From CAVUCH01 sp963697705 (GTDB taxonomy: Bacteria > Acidobacteriota > Vicinamibacteria > Vicinamibacterales > JAENWD01): 64,000 bases of DNA. The notes under the pieces were generated by a model. It saw only the letters and a program-made list of their open reading frames with translations. It was not told the origin of the DNA and searched no databases. The position numbers were made by a program, and so were the translations under genes. Every line of letters starts with the position of its first letter. Position 1 is the first letter of the stretch. This document shows, piece after piece, positions 43,012 through 51,735 of this stretch. The DNA is taken from the NCBI GenBank assembly GCA_963697705.1, contig CAVOPA010000003.1, positions 1,054,001-1,118,000 on the forward strand, written 5' to 3'.

Positions 43012-44208
43012 GTGATCTGCCCGCATTTCGGGACCTGCGGCGGGTGCGTGTCGCAGGATGTGCCGTATCCGCAGCAGCTCGAACGCAAGCGGCTCGCGCT
43101 CGGTGCACAACTCCGCGCGGTGCTCGGCGGACTCACGCCTGACGTGCGGCCGCTCGTCGCCATGCCCACCGGTGAGGACGGCATGCCGTGGCGGTTCAGG
43201 CACAAGGCGGCCTTCGTCTTCGGCCCCGATCGCACGAATCCCAGGACCCTCATCATGGGGCACTACGCCGCGGGATCGCAGCGGATCGTTGCCGTCGAGA
43301 CCTGCCCCGTGCACAGCGATCGGGCCAACCAGCTCGCGTTCGCGCTGCGCGATCAACTCGTGAAGGCACGGATTCTGGCTGCGGGCGCAACGCCGGACGG
43401 CATCCTGCGCCACGTCATCATCCGCACGACCGAGGACGAACGCGAGGCGATCGTCATGCTCGTGGTGACGAGGAACGACAAGTCGCTGCGCCGTCCGCTG
43501 CGCGCCTTCCTGGCGGCGGATCCTCCGACCGGGCTGCTCGTCAATGTGCACGATCGCCCCGGGCCGTACATGGTGGGAGACGAGACGCTCCGGATCGCCG
43601 GACGGGCGTCGATCCGCGAGACGGCGCTCGGCGCTGTCTTCCTTGTCTCGCCGACGGCGTTCTTCCAGACCAATCCCCAGGCCGCGGCAGCGCTGCTGGA
43701 CGACGTGCTCGGGCAAGCGGGCGAAGGACAGAGCGGGACTGTGATCGCCGATCTGTACGCGGGCAGCGGCCTGTTCGCAATCCCGCTGGCGCTTCGGGGG
43801 CACACCGTGGTCGCGGTCGAGGAAAACGCCCAGGCCGTCCGCGACGGCGAGGCGAACGCCCGGCTGAATCGCGTGCCGCCACAGGCGCTTCGCTTCGTCC
43901 ACGCCCGGGTGGAGGACGCCGCCGGCCGGCTGGGGCGCCCGCGGCCAGGCCTGGTGGTCGTCGACCCGCCGCGGCAGGGATGCGGGCCCGCCGTGATCCG
44001 ACGCATCTTCACCGACCTCGCGCCCGACCGCGCCATCTATGTGTCGTGCGATCCCGGATCGCTCGCCCGCGATCTCCTCGCCATCGTCGATGCGGGCTAC
44101 GCGGTGAGGCGCGTGCAGCCGGTGGACATGTTTCCGCACACGTCGCACATCGAGACCGTGGTCACGCTGGAACGCGCGGCGCGCACAGCGAAAGGACGCC
44201 GGACGTGA
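43012..44208 (+). CDS. 23S rRNA (uracil-5)-methyltransferase, RlmD/RumA family
   Basis: 398 residues. The N-terminal cysteines CPHFGTCGGC plus a later Cys in VETCPVHS form the 4Fe-4S site of RumA-type enzymes; a separate TRAM domain is absent. SAM-binding motif DLYAGSGLFAIPLALRG, then VVVDPPRQGCGP, and the catalytic Cys in IYVSCDPGSLARDL. It methylates C5 of a uridine in rRNA or tRNA; the exact site (U1939, U747 or tRNA U54) cannot be read from sequence. The start is GTG at 43012, immediately before the Fe-S motif. Its stop overlaps the start of rhaM (GTGA). Confidence 0.88.
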   Translation: MICPHFGTCGGCVSQDVPYPQQLERKRLALGAQLRAVLGGLTPDVRPLVAMPTGEDGMPWRFRHKAAFVFGPDRTNPRTLIMGHYAAGSQRIVAVETCPVHSDRANQLAFALRDQLVKARILAAGATPDGILRHVIIRTTEDEREAIVMLVVTRNDKSLRRPLRAFLAADPPTGLLVNVHDRPGPYMVGDETLRIAGRASIRETALGAVFLVSPTAFFQTNPQAAAALLDDVLGQAGEGQSGTVIADLYAGSGLFAIPLALRGHTVVAVEENAQAVRDGEANARLNRVPPQALRFVHARVEDAAGRLGRPRPGLVVVDPPRQGCGPAVIRRIFTDLAPDRAIYVSCDPGSLARDLLAIVDAGYAVRRVQPVDMFPHTSHIETVVTLERAARTAKGRRT

Positions 44209-44525
44209 TCAGAAAGGCCTTCCGCATGTCGGTGTACCCGGGACGCGAGGCGGACTACGAGGCGCGGCACTCGCCGATCTGGCCCGAACTCGAACGCACG
44301 CTGGCGGCGCACGGCGTCCGCCACTACTCCATCTTCATCGATGCCGTCACCGGCGACCTGTTCGCCTACGCCGAAGTCGAGGACGAACAGCAATGGGACG
44401 CCATCGCCGCCACTGACGTGTGCCGGCGCTGGTGGTCATCGATGCGCGATGTGATGCCATCGAACGCGGACAGCAGCCCCGTCTCGCGGCCGCTGCGGGA
44501 GGTCTTTCGGATGGATGCCGCGTAA
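44205..44525 (+). CDS. rhaM: L-rhamnose mutarotase
   Basis: 106 residues, near-identical in layout to E. coli RhaM: IRKAFRMSVYPGREADYEAR, HSPIWPELERTLAAHG, VRHYSIFID, and the signature DVCRRWWSSMRDVMPSNADS with SPVSRPLREVF. It interconverts alpha and beta anomers of L-rhamnose. GTG at 44205 overlaps the rlmD-type stop by 4 bp, an odd pairing of an RNA methyltransferase with a sugar enzyme. No other rhamnose genes (rhaA, rhaB, rhaD) are seen in the window. Confidence 0.93.
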   Translation: MIRKAFRMSVYPGREADYEARHSPIWPELERTLAAHGVRHYSIFIDAVTGDLFAYAEVEDEQQWDAIAATDVCRRWWSSMRDVMPSNADSSPVSRPLREVFRMDAA

Positions 44526-44669
44526 GGCAACCGGCCGCAGGGTGGTCGCCCAACTGAGCCATATCACGCCCGTCTGCGCGAAAAGAGCCGCTCCCGCTGA
44601 GATCGGCAGTATCATGGCTGCAGCCGGAGTGCCCCTCGGTCTGACACTGCATTCTCTAGGAGGTCACCC

Positions 44670-45138
44670 ATGAAGCGCGCATCGCTCTTCGTGTGGCTGC
44701 TGGTCCCGGCATTTTTGGCCCTCACCACCGCCACCGCATTCGCCCGGGCGCAGAAGCCCGAACCGGCGAAACAACCCGCCGTCGCTCCCGCCACGTCCGT
44801 CGCTCCCGCGAATGTCAAGCCGGTCAAGGGGCTGGCGGTCATCAACGTGCTGAAGCCCGTCGTCAAGGTGCAGGGCACCGAGGTCGTCACGCTGATCAAG
44901 GTGAAGAACCTGTCGTACGGCTCGATCGCCGGGCTCAAGCTCGATGAGTACCTGGTACGACAAGGCGGGGAACGTGGTCACCGGCGACAGCAAGCGGATG
45001 ACCAAGCCGATCATGCCCAACGAGATAGTCACGATCGAACTGCGCACGCCGAAGAATCCCAAGATGGATCGCAACAGCTACCAGTTCTCGCACGCGAACG
45101 GCAAGGTGCAGGTCGAGACGGTCCCGAAGTTCCAGTAG
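44670..45138 (+). pseudogene. Small secreted protein, +1 frameshift
   Basis: Signal peptide SLFVWLLVPAFLALTTATAF followed by an Ala/Pro-rich linker and VKGLAVINVLKPVVKVQGTE. The frame reads GSIAGLKLDEYLVRQGG and degenerates, while the +1 frame from the same point reads WYDKAGNVVTGDSKRMTKPI and onward to VQVETVPKFQ and a stop at 45138. Removing one C at 44951-44952 restores a continuous 155-residue product (LDEYWYDKAGN). The C-terminal part resembles a small beta-sandwich (FxxH/DUF-type, strand-rich) that I cannot name. ATG at 44670 has a strong AGGAGGT. Likely sequencing indel, possibly a real lesion. Confidence 0.75.
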
Positions 45139-45226
45139 CGTTCGTGATCCGGCGACCCCCGGAACGACCGTGTCACGCCGAGTACCGGCGCGAGCGGGGA
45201 ACCAGTTCCAGGCAGTGCCACACAGC

Positions 45227-45252
45227 GAAGCCGGCCGTTCCCGGCCGGCTTC
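45227..45252. terminator. Bidirectional hairpin between convergent genes
   Basis: A perfect 10-bp stem, GAAGCCGGCC (45227-45236) with GGCCGGCTTC (45243-45252), and a 6-nt loop, lying between the small secreted protein gene and the convergent SDR gene. Confidence 0.65.
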
Positions 45253-45380
45253 ACCACGACCCAATCACCTGCCGTCGACCCTATCGCTCGTACACCACGG
45301 CACCAATCCATTTTGCCGCGCCCGGAGTGGCATTGGAGTATCCAGGCTGGCGCTGGCGGCACTGACCGGAGGCCACCCGT

Positions 45381-46160
45381 TTACCAGAGCGTGTAGCCGC
45401 CATCGATGACGAACGCCGCTCCCGTCACGAACGCCGAGGCATCGCTCGCGAGGTAGACCGCGAGCGGCCCGAGCTCCTCGGGCTCTCCGCACCGGCCGAG
45501 GGGCGTGGCGTCGGTGATCGTCTTGATCACGTCGGGACGCGTTTCGGCCCACTGGCGGTTTGGCTCCGTCATGAACAATCCCGGGCAGATCGCGTTGACG
45601 GTGATCCGGTGCGGCGCCCAGTCGGCCGCGGCGCACCGGGTGAAGTGCAGCATGGCCGCCTTCGCCGTCTCATAGTGGCGGCCGGCGATGCCGCGGTTGG
45701 CGATGAGCGCACTCATCGACGAGATGTTGATGATCCGGCCGCCGCCGCCATGCGCGATCATCGCGCCGCCGATCACCTTCGTGCAGATGAAGCAGCCGGT
45801 CAGGTTCAGGTCCATCATCTCCAGCCAGGTCTCGACCGGCGTCTCCTCGATCGGAATGCTCACGCGGCGGTCGCCGACGTTGTTGATGAGGATGTGAATC
45901 GGACCTGTCGCGAGCGCCTCGCGGCACGCGCGTTCGCATGCCGGCGGATCGCTCATGTCGGCGGCGATGGGATACGCCCGCCGTCCGCGGGCGCGCACCG
46001 CCGCGGCCGCATCCTCGAGGCTCGCCGCATCGCGTCCGGTCAGCACCACGTCGGCGCCGACGTCCGCGAGCGCGAGTGCCATCTCGCGGCCAAGACCGCG
46101 GCTGCCGCCGGTGATGAACAGCCGCCGGCCGTCGAGCCGAAAGCGATCGAGCACGCCCAT
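45381..46160 (-). CDS. SDR family oxidoreductase
   Basis: 259-residue classical short-chain dehydrogenase. Cofactor motif FITGGSRGLGREMALAL, VVLTGRD, ILINNVGDRRV (NNxG), active-site Ser in INISSMSALIA, and the Tyr/Lys pair in HYETAKAAMLHFT, followed by VNAICPGLF and the C-terminal FVIDGGYTLW. The pattern is close to gluconate 5-dehydrogenase and 2-keto-3-deoxy-sugar-acid reductases; the substrate is not certain. ATG at 46160 after AGGAG. It lies beside the GH67 gene but on its own transcription unit. Confidence 0.88.
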   Translation of the reverse strand: MGVLDRFRLDGRRLFITGGSRGLGREMALALADVGADVVLTGRDAASLEDAAAAVRARGRRAYPIAADMSDPPACERACREALATGPIHILINNVGDRRVSIPIEETPVETWLEMMDLNLTGCFICTKVIGGAMIAHGGGGRIINISSMSALIANRGIAGRHYETAKAAMLHFTRCAAADWAPHRITVNAICPGLFMTEPNRQWAETRPDVIKTITDATPLGRCGEPEELGPLAVYLASDASAFVTGAAFVIDGGYTLW

Positions 46161-46536
46161 GGCGATGTCTCCTGTCGTCGAGCTCGAGTGCCGGCGTGAG
46201 CGCCGTGCGAATCGTCCCGTGCCGACGTTAGTGGAGGATACATGACCTCTCCAGCCCGAATCCTCTTCGTTGGGGGCGTCGTGTGGTGCGCGTGGTCTGC
46301 CCCGGTGGCGGTTGCGGCGGCTGGAGGCGCTTCCGGGAGTCGGCGGTCGACAACGGCAGTCAGCTCGGGCGGCCGGTGGCCGATCGGGTGCGCCGGCTGA
46401 ACGGCGTGACGCTTCTGCCGCTGAAGCGCCTGGCGGGAGCGCAATCCGCGCAGGCCGTTCGCTGACCCTTCACTGAGCCTTCACCAGCGATGCGGCCTGC
46501 TTTCAGCAGCCGGTTGTGGGGCTCGAGCATCGGCTG
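46161..46536. other. 376-bp spacer with a possible tiny secreted peptide gene
   Basis: A plus-strand ATG at 46242 opens a frame of about 52 codons starting MTSPARILFVGGVVWCAWSA, which looks like a signal peptide followed by a Gly/Ser-rich tail, with the stop near 46400. No ribosome-binding site stands out and the frame has no recognisable family, so it is not called as a gene. The rest (CTTCACTGAGCCTTCACCAG and neighbours) shows only a short direct repeat of CCTTCAC. Confidence 0.4.
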
Positions 46537-49081
46537 TCAGCGGTGCGGCACCAGCTCGACGTAGTCGAGGACCGCCTGCTCCTGTGCGTCTGCGACGGCC
46601 TCGATCCGGATCTCCTCGCCGGGGGCGATTCGCACGGACGGGAGCCGGCGCCGGGTGGCAGAGTGCCCGTCGGGAACGGAGGTGGGCAACGTGTCGTCGG
46701 CGGTCCACTCGGCCACCAACCGGCCCGCGGCCAGCAGCCGATAGCGTGACGCGCCGTCGCGCTCGTCGTAGTACAGCACGTGCAGGTCGAACACACCCTC
46801 GGCGCCCCCGTATCGCCATGCCGCGGCGCAGCGGCGGTCCGCCGCTGCACATGCGACTGCCCTGCCTCGCGATGCCGTCTCCCAGGGCACCACGTCGACG
46901 GGCGCATAGCCGGTCAGCTGCGCGTCTTCGGCTTCGAGGCGCCCTGGCATGTCGTCGACCCGCCCGGCCGCATCGCGAATCCCGCTCAGCCGACGGAAGT
47001 ACTGGCACACGGCGTCGCGCCACACTACCGCGTGGCCGGCCTGGTACTCGAGGCCGGCAAGGACGGCGCGGTATCGCGGCGGGTCGACACGGCCCTCGAG
47101 CGCGCGCCAGCGCTCGACGAACTGCGCCGCCTCGGCGGCGCCGTCGTAGTGCGAATCGTAGATGTGCTGAATGACGGTCTTCCCCGAATGGAGCACGTGC
47201 GTGTACGGCACGTGGTGCATGAAGAGCAGCAGCGCATCAGGGCACGTCTCGAGCGATTCGTACATCCGCGCCACCGGCGCGGGATACTGGCCGATGTAGC
47301 CGGTGCCGGTGGCCACCGTGCGATCCATGCCGACGCCCTTTTCGTCGGCCCGGTGCCACTGTCCCCACCCGTTCCGCTCCGACGACTCGACGCCAGGCCC
47401 GTAGTGGATGTTGATGATGTCGGTGAGAGTGCCCGCGCCGAGCGGACCGGTGTAGTGCTCGTACGCGGGCCACGAGTCCATCAGGATGCCGCTGACGGCC
47501 GCTGACACCGCGGTGTCGGGGCCAAACGTGAGGCGCGCCCACTCGTCGGCGATGCGCTCGGAGCGTATGGCGGGATCCCAGGACAGGCGGCCAAACGCAT
47601 AAAGGTTGGCAGGCGCGAGATCGTGGCCGAGCCAGTTGGATGCAAGCCCCACGTTCGAGACGCCAACGAAGCCCCCGAGCGGCCGCCCGAACGCGCGCCC
47701 GGTCACGAGCTGGGCGACGGACGTCGCGCGCCCGTCCGCGTGCATGTCGAAATCGAGCACCTCCTGCCACATCGGCGCGAGGAACACGACGTGCCGCTGC
47801 TGCCCCGTGTACTCCTGCGTGATCTGCAGCTCGATCGCCTGGTTGGTCCGTCCGAGCGCCGCGAAGAGCGGCGACGCCGGCTCCCGCACCTGGAAGTCGA
47901 TCGGGCCGTGTTTCACCTGCAGGACGACGTTGGCGTCGAACTGGCCGTCGAGCATGGTGAAGTTGTCGTAGGCCGCCTTCGCGCGATCGTTCGCCGGATT
48001 GCGCCAGTCCATGTGGTGGTCGTACACGAACCCGCGGTAGAGCAGCACGCCGTCGTGCGGCGCGAGTGCCCGCGCGATGACGTTGGCCGCGTCGGCGTGC
48101 GTGCGCCCATACGCCGACGGACCGAGACGCCCTTCGGAATCGGCCTTGAGCACGAACCCGCCCAGATCGGGAACGGCGCCGTAGACGGCGTCGGCGGTGG
48201 TGCGCCACCAGGCGGCGACACGCGGATCGAGCGGGTCGAACGTATCGAGCCCCCCGAGCCGGGTGGGGCTGCTGAAATCGACCGACACGGAGAGGCGGAC
48301 GCCGTAGGGGCGGAACGCGTCCGCGACGCGCGCAAGCTGCGGCAGAAACGCGGGCATCAGCACCCGCGTGTCGGCGTTCACGTTGTTGATCGTGCAGCCG
48401 TTGACGCCGACCGACGCCAGCAGACGCGCGTAGGCGCGCGCGCGGGAGAGGTCGCCGGCCACGGCGCCGTTGGCGAAGAAGATCGATCGGCCGGCGTACC
48501 CGCGCTCGATCGTTCCATCGAGGTTGTCCCAGTGGTTCACCCACCGGATCGCAGCGGCCGGGCCCTGCGGGCCCCGCATCGAATCGCGCCGTCGGATCGA
48601 TGGCGAGCTGCCGCACCAGCGCGAACGCACCGTACAGCACACCGCGGGCGGTCAGGCCGGCGACGAGCAGCGATCCGCCAGGGTGCTCGGTAATCCAGAA
48701 GTCCTCGGGCCCGAGCGGGCGCGGTGGCGTCGCCGGCATTGCCGCCGCGGAGAGCGCTGGCAAGGTCCCGAGTACGATCGAGCGGCCGTCCGCCGCCTGC
48801 GTCACCACGCGGGGCCGACGCCCCGACAGGCGCTCGAGTCCTGCCGCAACCTCCTCGCCGGCCGTTGTCAGCACGGGATCGGTACCGAGCACGACGATCT
48901 GATCCGGGAACGGCGGAATGTGCGATGGACCCGCATCAGAGACGCGCCCGTAGCGAAGCCACGCGAGGTCCGCGGCGGAGCCACCGACGGGTTTCGGGGA
49001 TGACGCCTGCGCGGCTAATGCGACGACGGCGCAGGACAACGCTGACGTGAGGAGAAGACGGCCGCGCGATCGGATAGTCAT
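46537..49081 (-). pseudogene. GH67 alpha-glucuronidase, +1 frameshift
   Basis: Signal peptide (LLLTSALSCAVVALAA), then the GH67 N-terminal domain (WLRYGRVSDAG; VVLGTDPVLTTAGEEVAAGL) and the catalytic barrel: WVNHWDNLDGTIERGYAG, VNGCTINNVNA, GFVLKADSEGRLGPSAYGRT (acid Glu), GPIDFQVREPASPLF (Asp) and ELQITQEYTGQQRH (Glu). A C-terminal beta-rich module (about 150 residues) ends with VLDYVELVPHR. It cleaves 4-O-methylglucuronic acid from xylooligosaccharides. N- and C-parts are in different frames; one extra base in CCCC at 48572-48575 accounts for it, giving 847 residues when corrected. The start ATG overlaps the MOSC stop by one base. Likely an assembly indel, as all barrel motifs are intact. 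Confidence 0.88.
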
Positions 49082-49725
49082 CAGGACGGCCGTTCCACGA
49101 TCCGGGATCGGAAGTGGTCGCGCCAGCTCTCCGGCAGCGCCGCAAGCTGGCTGGCGCGGCGCAGGAGCGCCTGATCCGGGTGGCGAGACGTGTACAGGCC
49201 GACGATGTCGGCGACGCTGACAGCGTCCGCTCCCTTGGTCATGCGGATGGTGTCGCCCGCCGCAACCACCCCTTCGCGGGCGACCGCCAGGTAGAAGCCT
49301 GAACGGCCGCTCTGCTGAAACCGCTTCACCATGTCGAGCCGCCCGAACCTGATCCCGAGCTTGAAGCACGGAAGCCGCGGCTGCGTGACCACGAACTCCG
49401 CGGTGCCGATGGTCAGGCGGTCGCCGATGTGCACGGCAGTCTCTTCGAGCCCGGTCGTCGTGAGATTCTCACCGAAGGCGCCCCACGGCAACGCCATGTC
49501 TGGCAACTGCTCGCGCCAGTAGGTGTAGTGCTCGGACGGATAGACGTAGACGGCTTTGTGGACACCGCCATGGACCGAGAGATCGGATTGCTCATCGCCA
49601 TCCAGGTTCAGAATGCCCACGCGGACGGGGCTCGCCACCGGATCCTTGTAGATGGACGTACGGACGGACTTGCCGCCCGACTGAACGAGGCGCGGGCGCC
49701 CGACATTGATGGAGACGACTACCAC
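49081..49725 (-). CDS. MOSC domain-containing protein
   Basis: About 214 residues in the chosen frame. MOSC signatures: VSINVGRPRLVQSGGKSVRT, GDEQSDLSVHGGVHKAVYVYP, PWGAFGENLTTTGLEE, and the conserved Cys in QPRLPCFKLGIRFG. This is the YiiM-like type with the extra C-terminal 3-alpha segment. Such proteins bind the molybdenum cofactor and detoxify N-hydroxylated bases. GTG at 49725 with GAGG upstream is preferred, but GTG at 49734 is possible. Translationally coupled to the GH67 gene (TGATG), an unexpected partner. Confidence 0.85.
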   Translation of the reverse strand: MVVVSINVGRPRLVQSGGKSVRTSIYKDPVASPVRVGILNLDGDEQSDLSVHGGVHKAVYVYPSEHYTYWREQLPDMALPWGAFGENLTTTGLEETAVHIGDRLTIGTAEFVVTQPRLPCFKLGIRFGRLDMVKRFQQSGRSGFYLAVAREGVVAAGDTIRMTKGADAVSVADIVGLYTSRHPDQALLRRASQLAALPESWRDHFRSRIVERPS

Positions 49726-49854
49726 GAGCGACACCTCGCTACCGGATCGTGTCCGCCTGACGCGACGTTCCCGTCGCCTGCGGCGACGGGCACATCGTCG
49801 CACACCCGGCCTCGTTCGCCCGCGGGCGCGGGCCGCCTAACCCCTGTACTCACT

Positions 49855-50130
49855 TGATTGGGTACGGTTCCGGGTTCCGGGTTCTGGGTTCCAGGTTGGG
49901 TTCCTCGTTCCTCGTTCGTTCCAGGTTCCCCGGGGGTTCAACGGTTCCGGGTTCCTTGGTTCCCTGGTTCCGAGTTCCAGGTTCGTCGCAGGCTCGATTG
50001 GAGTGACGGCGATATCACGAACCCGGCACTTGGAACCGGAACCCGTGAACAAGGAACTGGGAACGAACCCGGAACCCGGAAGCCAACCTGGAACCCAGAA
50101 CCCGGAACTCGGAACCGTATCCAATCAGGT
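49855..50130. repeat. Heptamer island GGTTCCG / CGGAACC, inverted arms, divergent spacer
   Basis: The left arm (about 49864-49985) of GGTTCCG-type units and the right arm (about 50030-50128) of GGAACCC-type units flank about 45 bp of unique sequence. Both outer edges carry a near-identical inverted flank (ACTCACTTGATTGGGTACGG on the left, its complement around 50118-50140), so the whole unit is one large inverted repeat. It sits between divergent MOSC and SpmA genes. Confidence 0.88.
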
Positions 50131-50187
50131 GAGTACAGAGGGTCAGGCGGGCACTGCGTGGCGTCTCTTCCTGCTAGCATGGCGCGC

Positions 50188-50802
50188 ATGCTGAACTACA
50201 TCTGGTTCGGCCTCATGGCGATCGCGCTCGTCGTGGCGGCGTTCAACGGGACGGCGGACGCGGTCACCAGGGGCGCGGTCGAATCCGCGGGGACGGCCGT
50301 GCAGATCTCGCTCGGCCTTGTCGGCATCATGGCACTCTGGCTCGGCATCATGCGAATTGCCGAAGCGGCGGGACTGGTTTCCCTGCTCGGGCGCGTGCTC
50401 CGTCCGATCGTGCGGTGGCTGTTCCCGGACGTGCCTGCGGGGCACCCGGCCGCAGGCTCGCTGGTGCTGGCCGTCGCCGCCAACGTGCTCGGGCTGAACA
50501 ACGCGGCCACACCCCTCGGCATCAAGGCCATGGAAGATCTGCAGACCCTCAATGCCGACAAGAGCTCGGCGAGCAACGCGCAGGTCACCTTCATGGCGAT
50601 CACGACGTCCGGCGTGCAGCTCATTCCCGCCACGATGATCGGGGTGCTGGCCGCCGCCGGCGCCGTGTCGCCAACGGCCATCATCGCGCCGTCGCTCGTG
50701 GCCACTGCGATCGGCACGACCGCGGCGGTGCTTGCCGCGAGGCTGCTGCAGCGTCTCTCTCCGCAAGCGGCGGTTGCGACCGGACGCGACGAGGCACGAT
50801 GA
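50188..50802 (+). CDS. spmA: Nucleoside recognition domain protein, SpmA-like
   Basis: 204 residues with four to five membrane segments. SpmA pattern: MLNYIWFGLMAIALVVAAFNG, VQISLGLVGIMALWLGIMRIAEAAGL, RPIVRWLFPDVPAGHPAAGS, LAVAANVLGLNNAATPLGIKAME (conserved G-L-x-N-A-A-T-P-x-G-x-x-A) and VTFMAITTSGVQLIPATMIG. In Bacillus the pair SpmA/SpmB acts in spore-core dehydration; outside Firmicutes its transport role is unknown. An in-frame ATG at 50179 is an alternative start. The stop overlaps the SpmB start. Confidence 0.88.
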   Translation: MLNYIWFGLMAIALVVAAFNGTADAVTRGAVESAGTAVQISLGLVGIMALWLGIMRIAEAAGLVSLLGRVLRPIVRWLFPDVPAGHPAAGSLVLAVAANVLGLNNAATPLGIKAMEDLQTLNADKSSASNAQVTFMAITTSGVQLIPATMIGVLAAAGAVSPTAIIAPSLVATAIGTTAAVLAARLLQRLSPQAAVATGRDEAR

Positions 50803-51332
50803 TGCGCGGGCTGCTCGACGCGATCTCGCTCTGGGCGATCCCCGTCCTGCTCGTCGGGATCCCGTTCGTCGGCCTCCTCCGCAAGGTGAAGGTGTACGAC
50901 GTCTTCATCGAGGGGGCGAAAGAGGGCTTCGACGTGGCGGTCCGGATCATCCCGTTTCTCGTCGGGATTCTCGTCGCCATCGGGATGTTCCGCGGTTCGG
51001 GAGCCATGGAGCTGCTGACCCGGGCCCTTCAGCCGCTGACCACGTCCACCGGCTTTCCCGCGGAGCTCGTGCCGCTCGCGATCCTGCGCTCGTTGAGCGG
51101 CAGCGGCTCGCTCGCCGTGGCCACCGATCTCGTGAAGACGCACGGGCCCGACTCGCTCATCGGACGCATGGCGGCCACGATGTACGGCTCTTCAGAGACC
51201 ACCTTCTACGTTCTGGCGGTGTACTTCGGCGCCGTCGGCGTGCGGCGCACACGCCACGCGGTTGCCGCCGGCCTCATCGGCGATGTCGTCGCCGCAGTCG
51301 CGGCAGTCGCCGTCTGCGCGTGGATGTTCTGA
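50799..51332 (+). CDS. spmB: Nucleoside recognition domain protein, SpmB-like
   Basis: 177-residue membrane protein: AISLWAIPVLLVGIPFVGLL, VYDVFIEGAKEGFDVAVRIIPFLVGILVAIGMFRGSGAM (this conserved block is the family hallmark), VPLAILRSLSGSGSLAVATD, and AATMYGSSETTFYVLAVYFG. It overlaps spmA by 4 bp (ATGATG/TGA) and surely forms a complex with it. The genome shows no spore genes in this window, so the role is not sporulation-specific here. A 110-bp-period REP array follows. Confidence 0.89.
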   Translation: MMRGLLDAISLWAIPVLLVGIPFVGLLRKVKVYDVFIEGAKEGFDVAVRIIPFLVGILVAIGMFRGSGAMELLTRALQPLTTSTGFPAELVPLAILRSLSGSGSLAVATDLVKTHGPDSLIGRMAATMYGSSETTFYVLAVYFGAVGVRRTRHAVAAGLIGDVVAAVAAVAVCAWMF

Positions 51333-51349
51333 CCGATCCGCAAGACGCG

Positions 51350-51725
51350 GCGGCGCTCCGTGTAGTGCCCGCCTTCAGGCGGGCCATCCGCCTGCACCTT
51401 CGCGGCCCGTGGCCCGGCTGAAGCCGGGCACTACGCGGATCCCGCGCCGGCCCGCGTCAGCAGCGCTCCGTGTAGTGCCCGCCGTCAGGCGGGCCATCCG
51501 TCTGCACGTTCGCGGCCCGTGGCCCGGCTGAAGCCGGGCACTACGCGGGATCCCGCGGCGGCCCGCGTCAGCGGCGCTCCCTGTAGTGCCCGCCGTCAGG
51601 CGGGCCATCCGCCTGCACGAGTCGCGGCCCGTGGCCCGGCTGAAGCCGGGCACTACGCGGGATCCCGCGGCGGCCCGCGTCAGCAGCGCTCCGTGTAGTG
51701 CACGCCTTCAAGCGGGCCACCCCTG
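51350..51725. repeat. BIME-like array: four units of about 110 bp built from REP palindromes
   Basis: Four GTAGTGC heads at 51362, 51472, 51583 and 51695. Each full unit has a left palindrome (CCCGCCTTCAGGCGGG or GTCAGG variant), a spacer ATCCGCCTGCAC...CGCGGCCCGTGG, an opposing palindrome (CCCGGCTGAAGCCGGG) ending CACTAC, and a linker CGCGGGATCCCGCGGCGGCC with its own palindrome. The last unit is truncated and diverged (CACGCCTTCAAGCGGGCC). It fills the 403-bp gap between convergent SpmB and Rieske genes. Confidence 0.92.
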
Positions 51726-51735
51726 CGGATGGTTG

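Noticed and set aside
42790..44148. Long minus-strand extension of the secreted helical protein through the methyltransferase gene
   Set aside because: The real start at 42789 has a ribosome-binding site and signal peptide; the extension is the antisense of RlmD.
46242..46400. Small signal-peptide-like frame
   Set aside because: Plausible N-terminus but no ribosome-binding site or homologue known to me; noted only as a possibility in the spacer entry.
51350..51725. 110-bp periodic repeats as a CRISPR or integron array
   Set aside because: The units are near-identical throughout and built of GTAG-headed palindromes; there are no variable spacers, no integrase and no attC-type sites.
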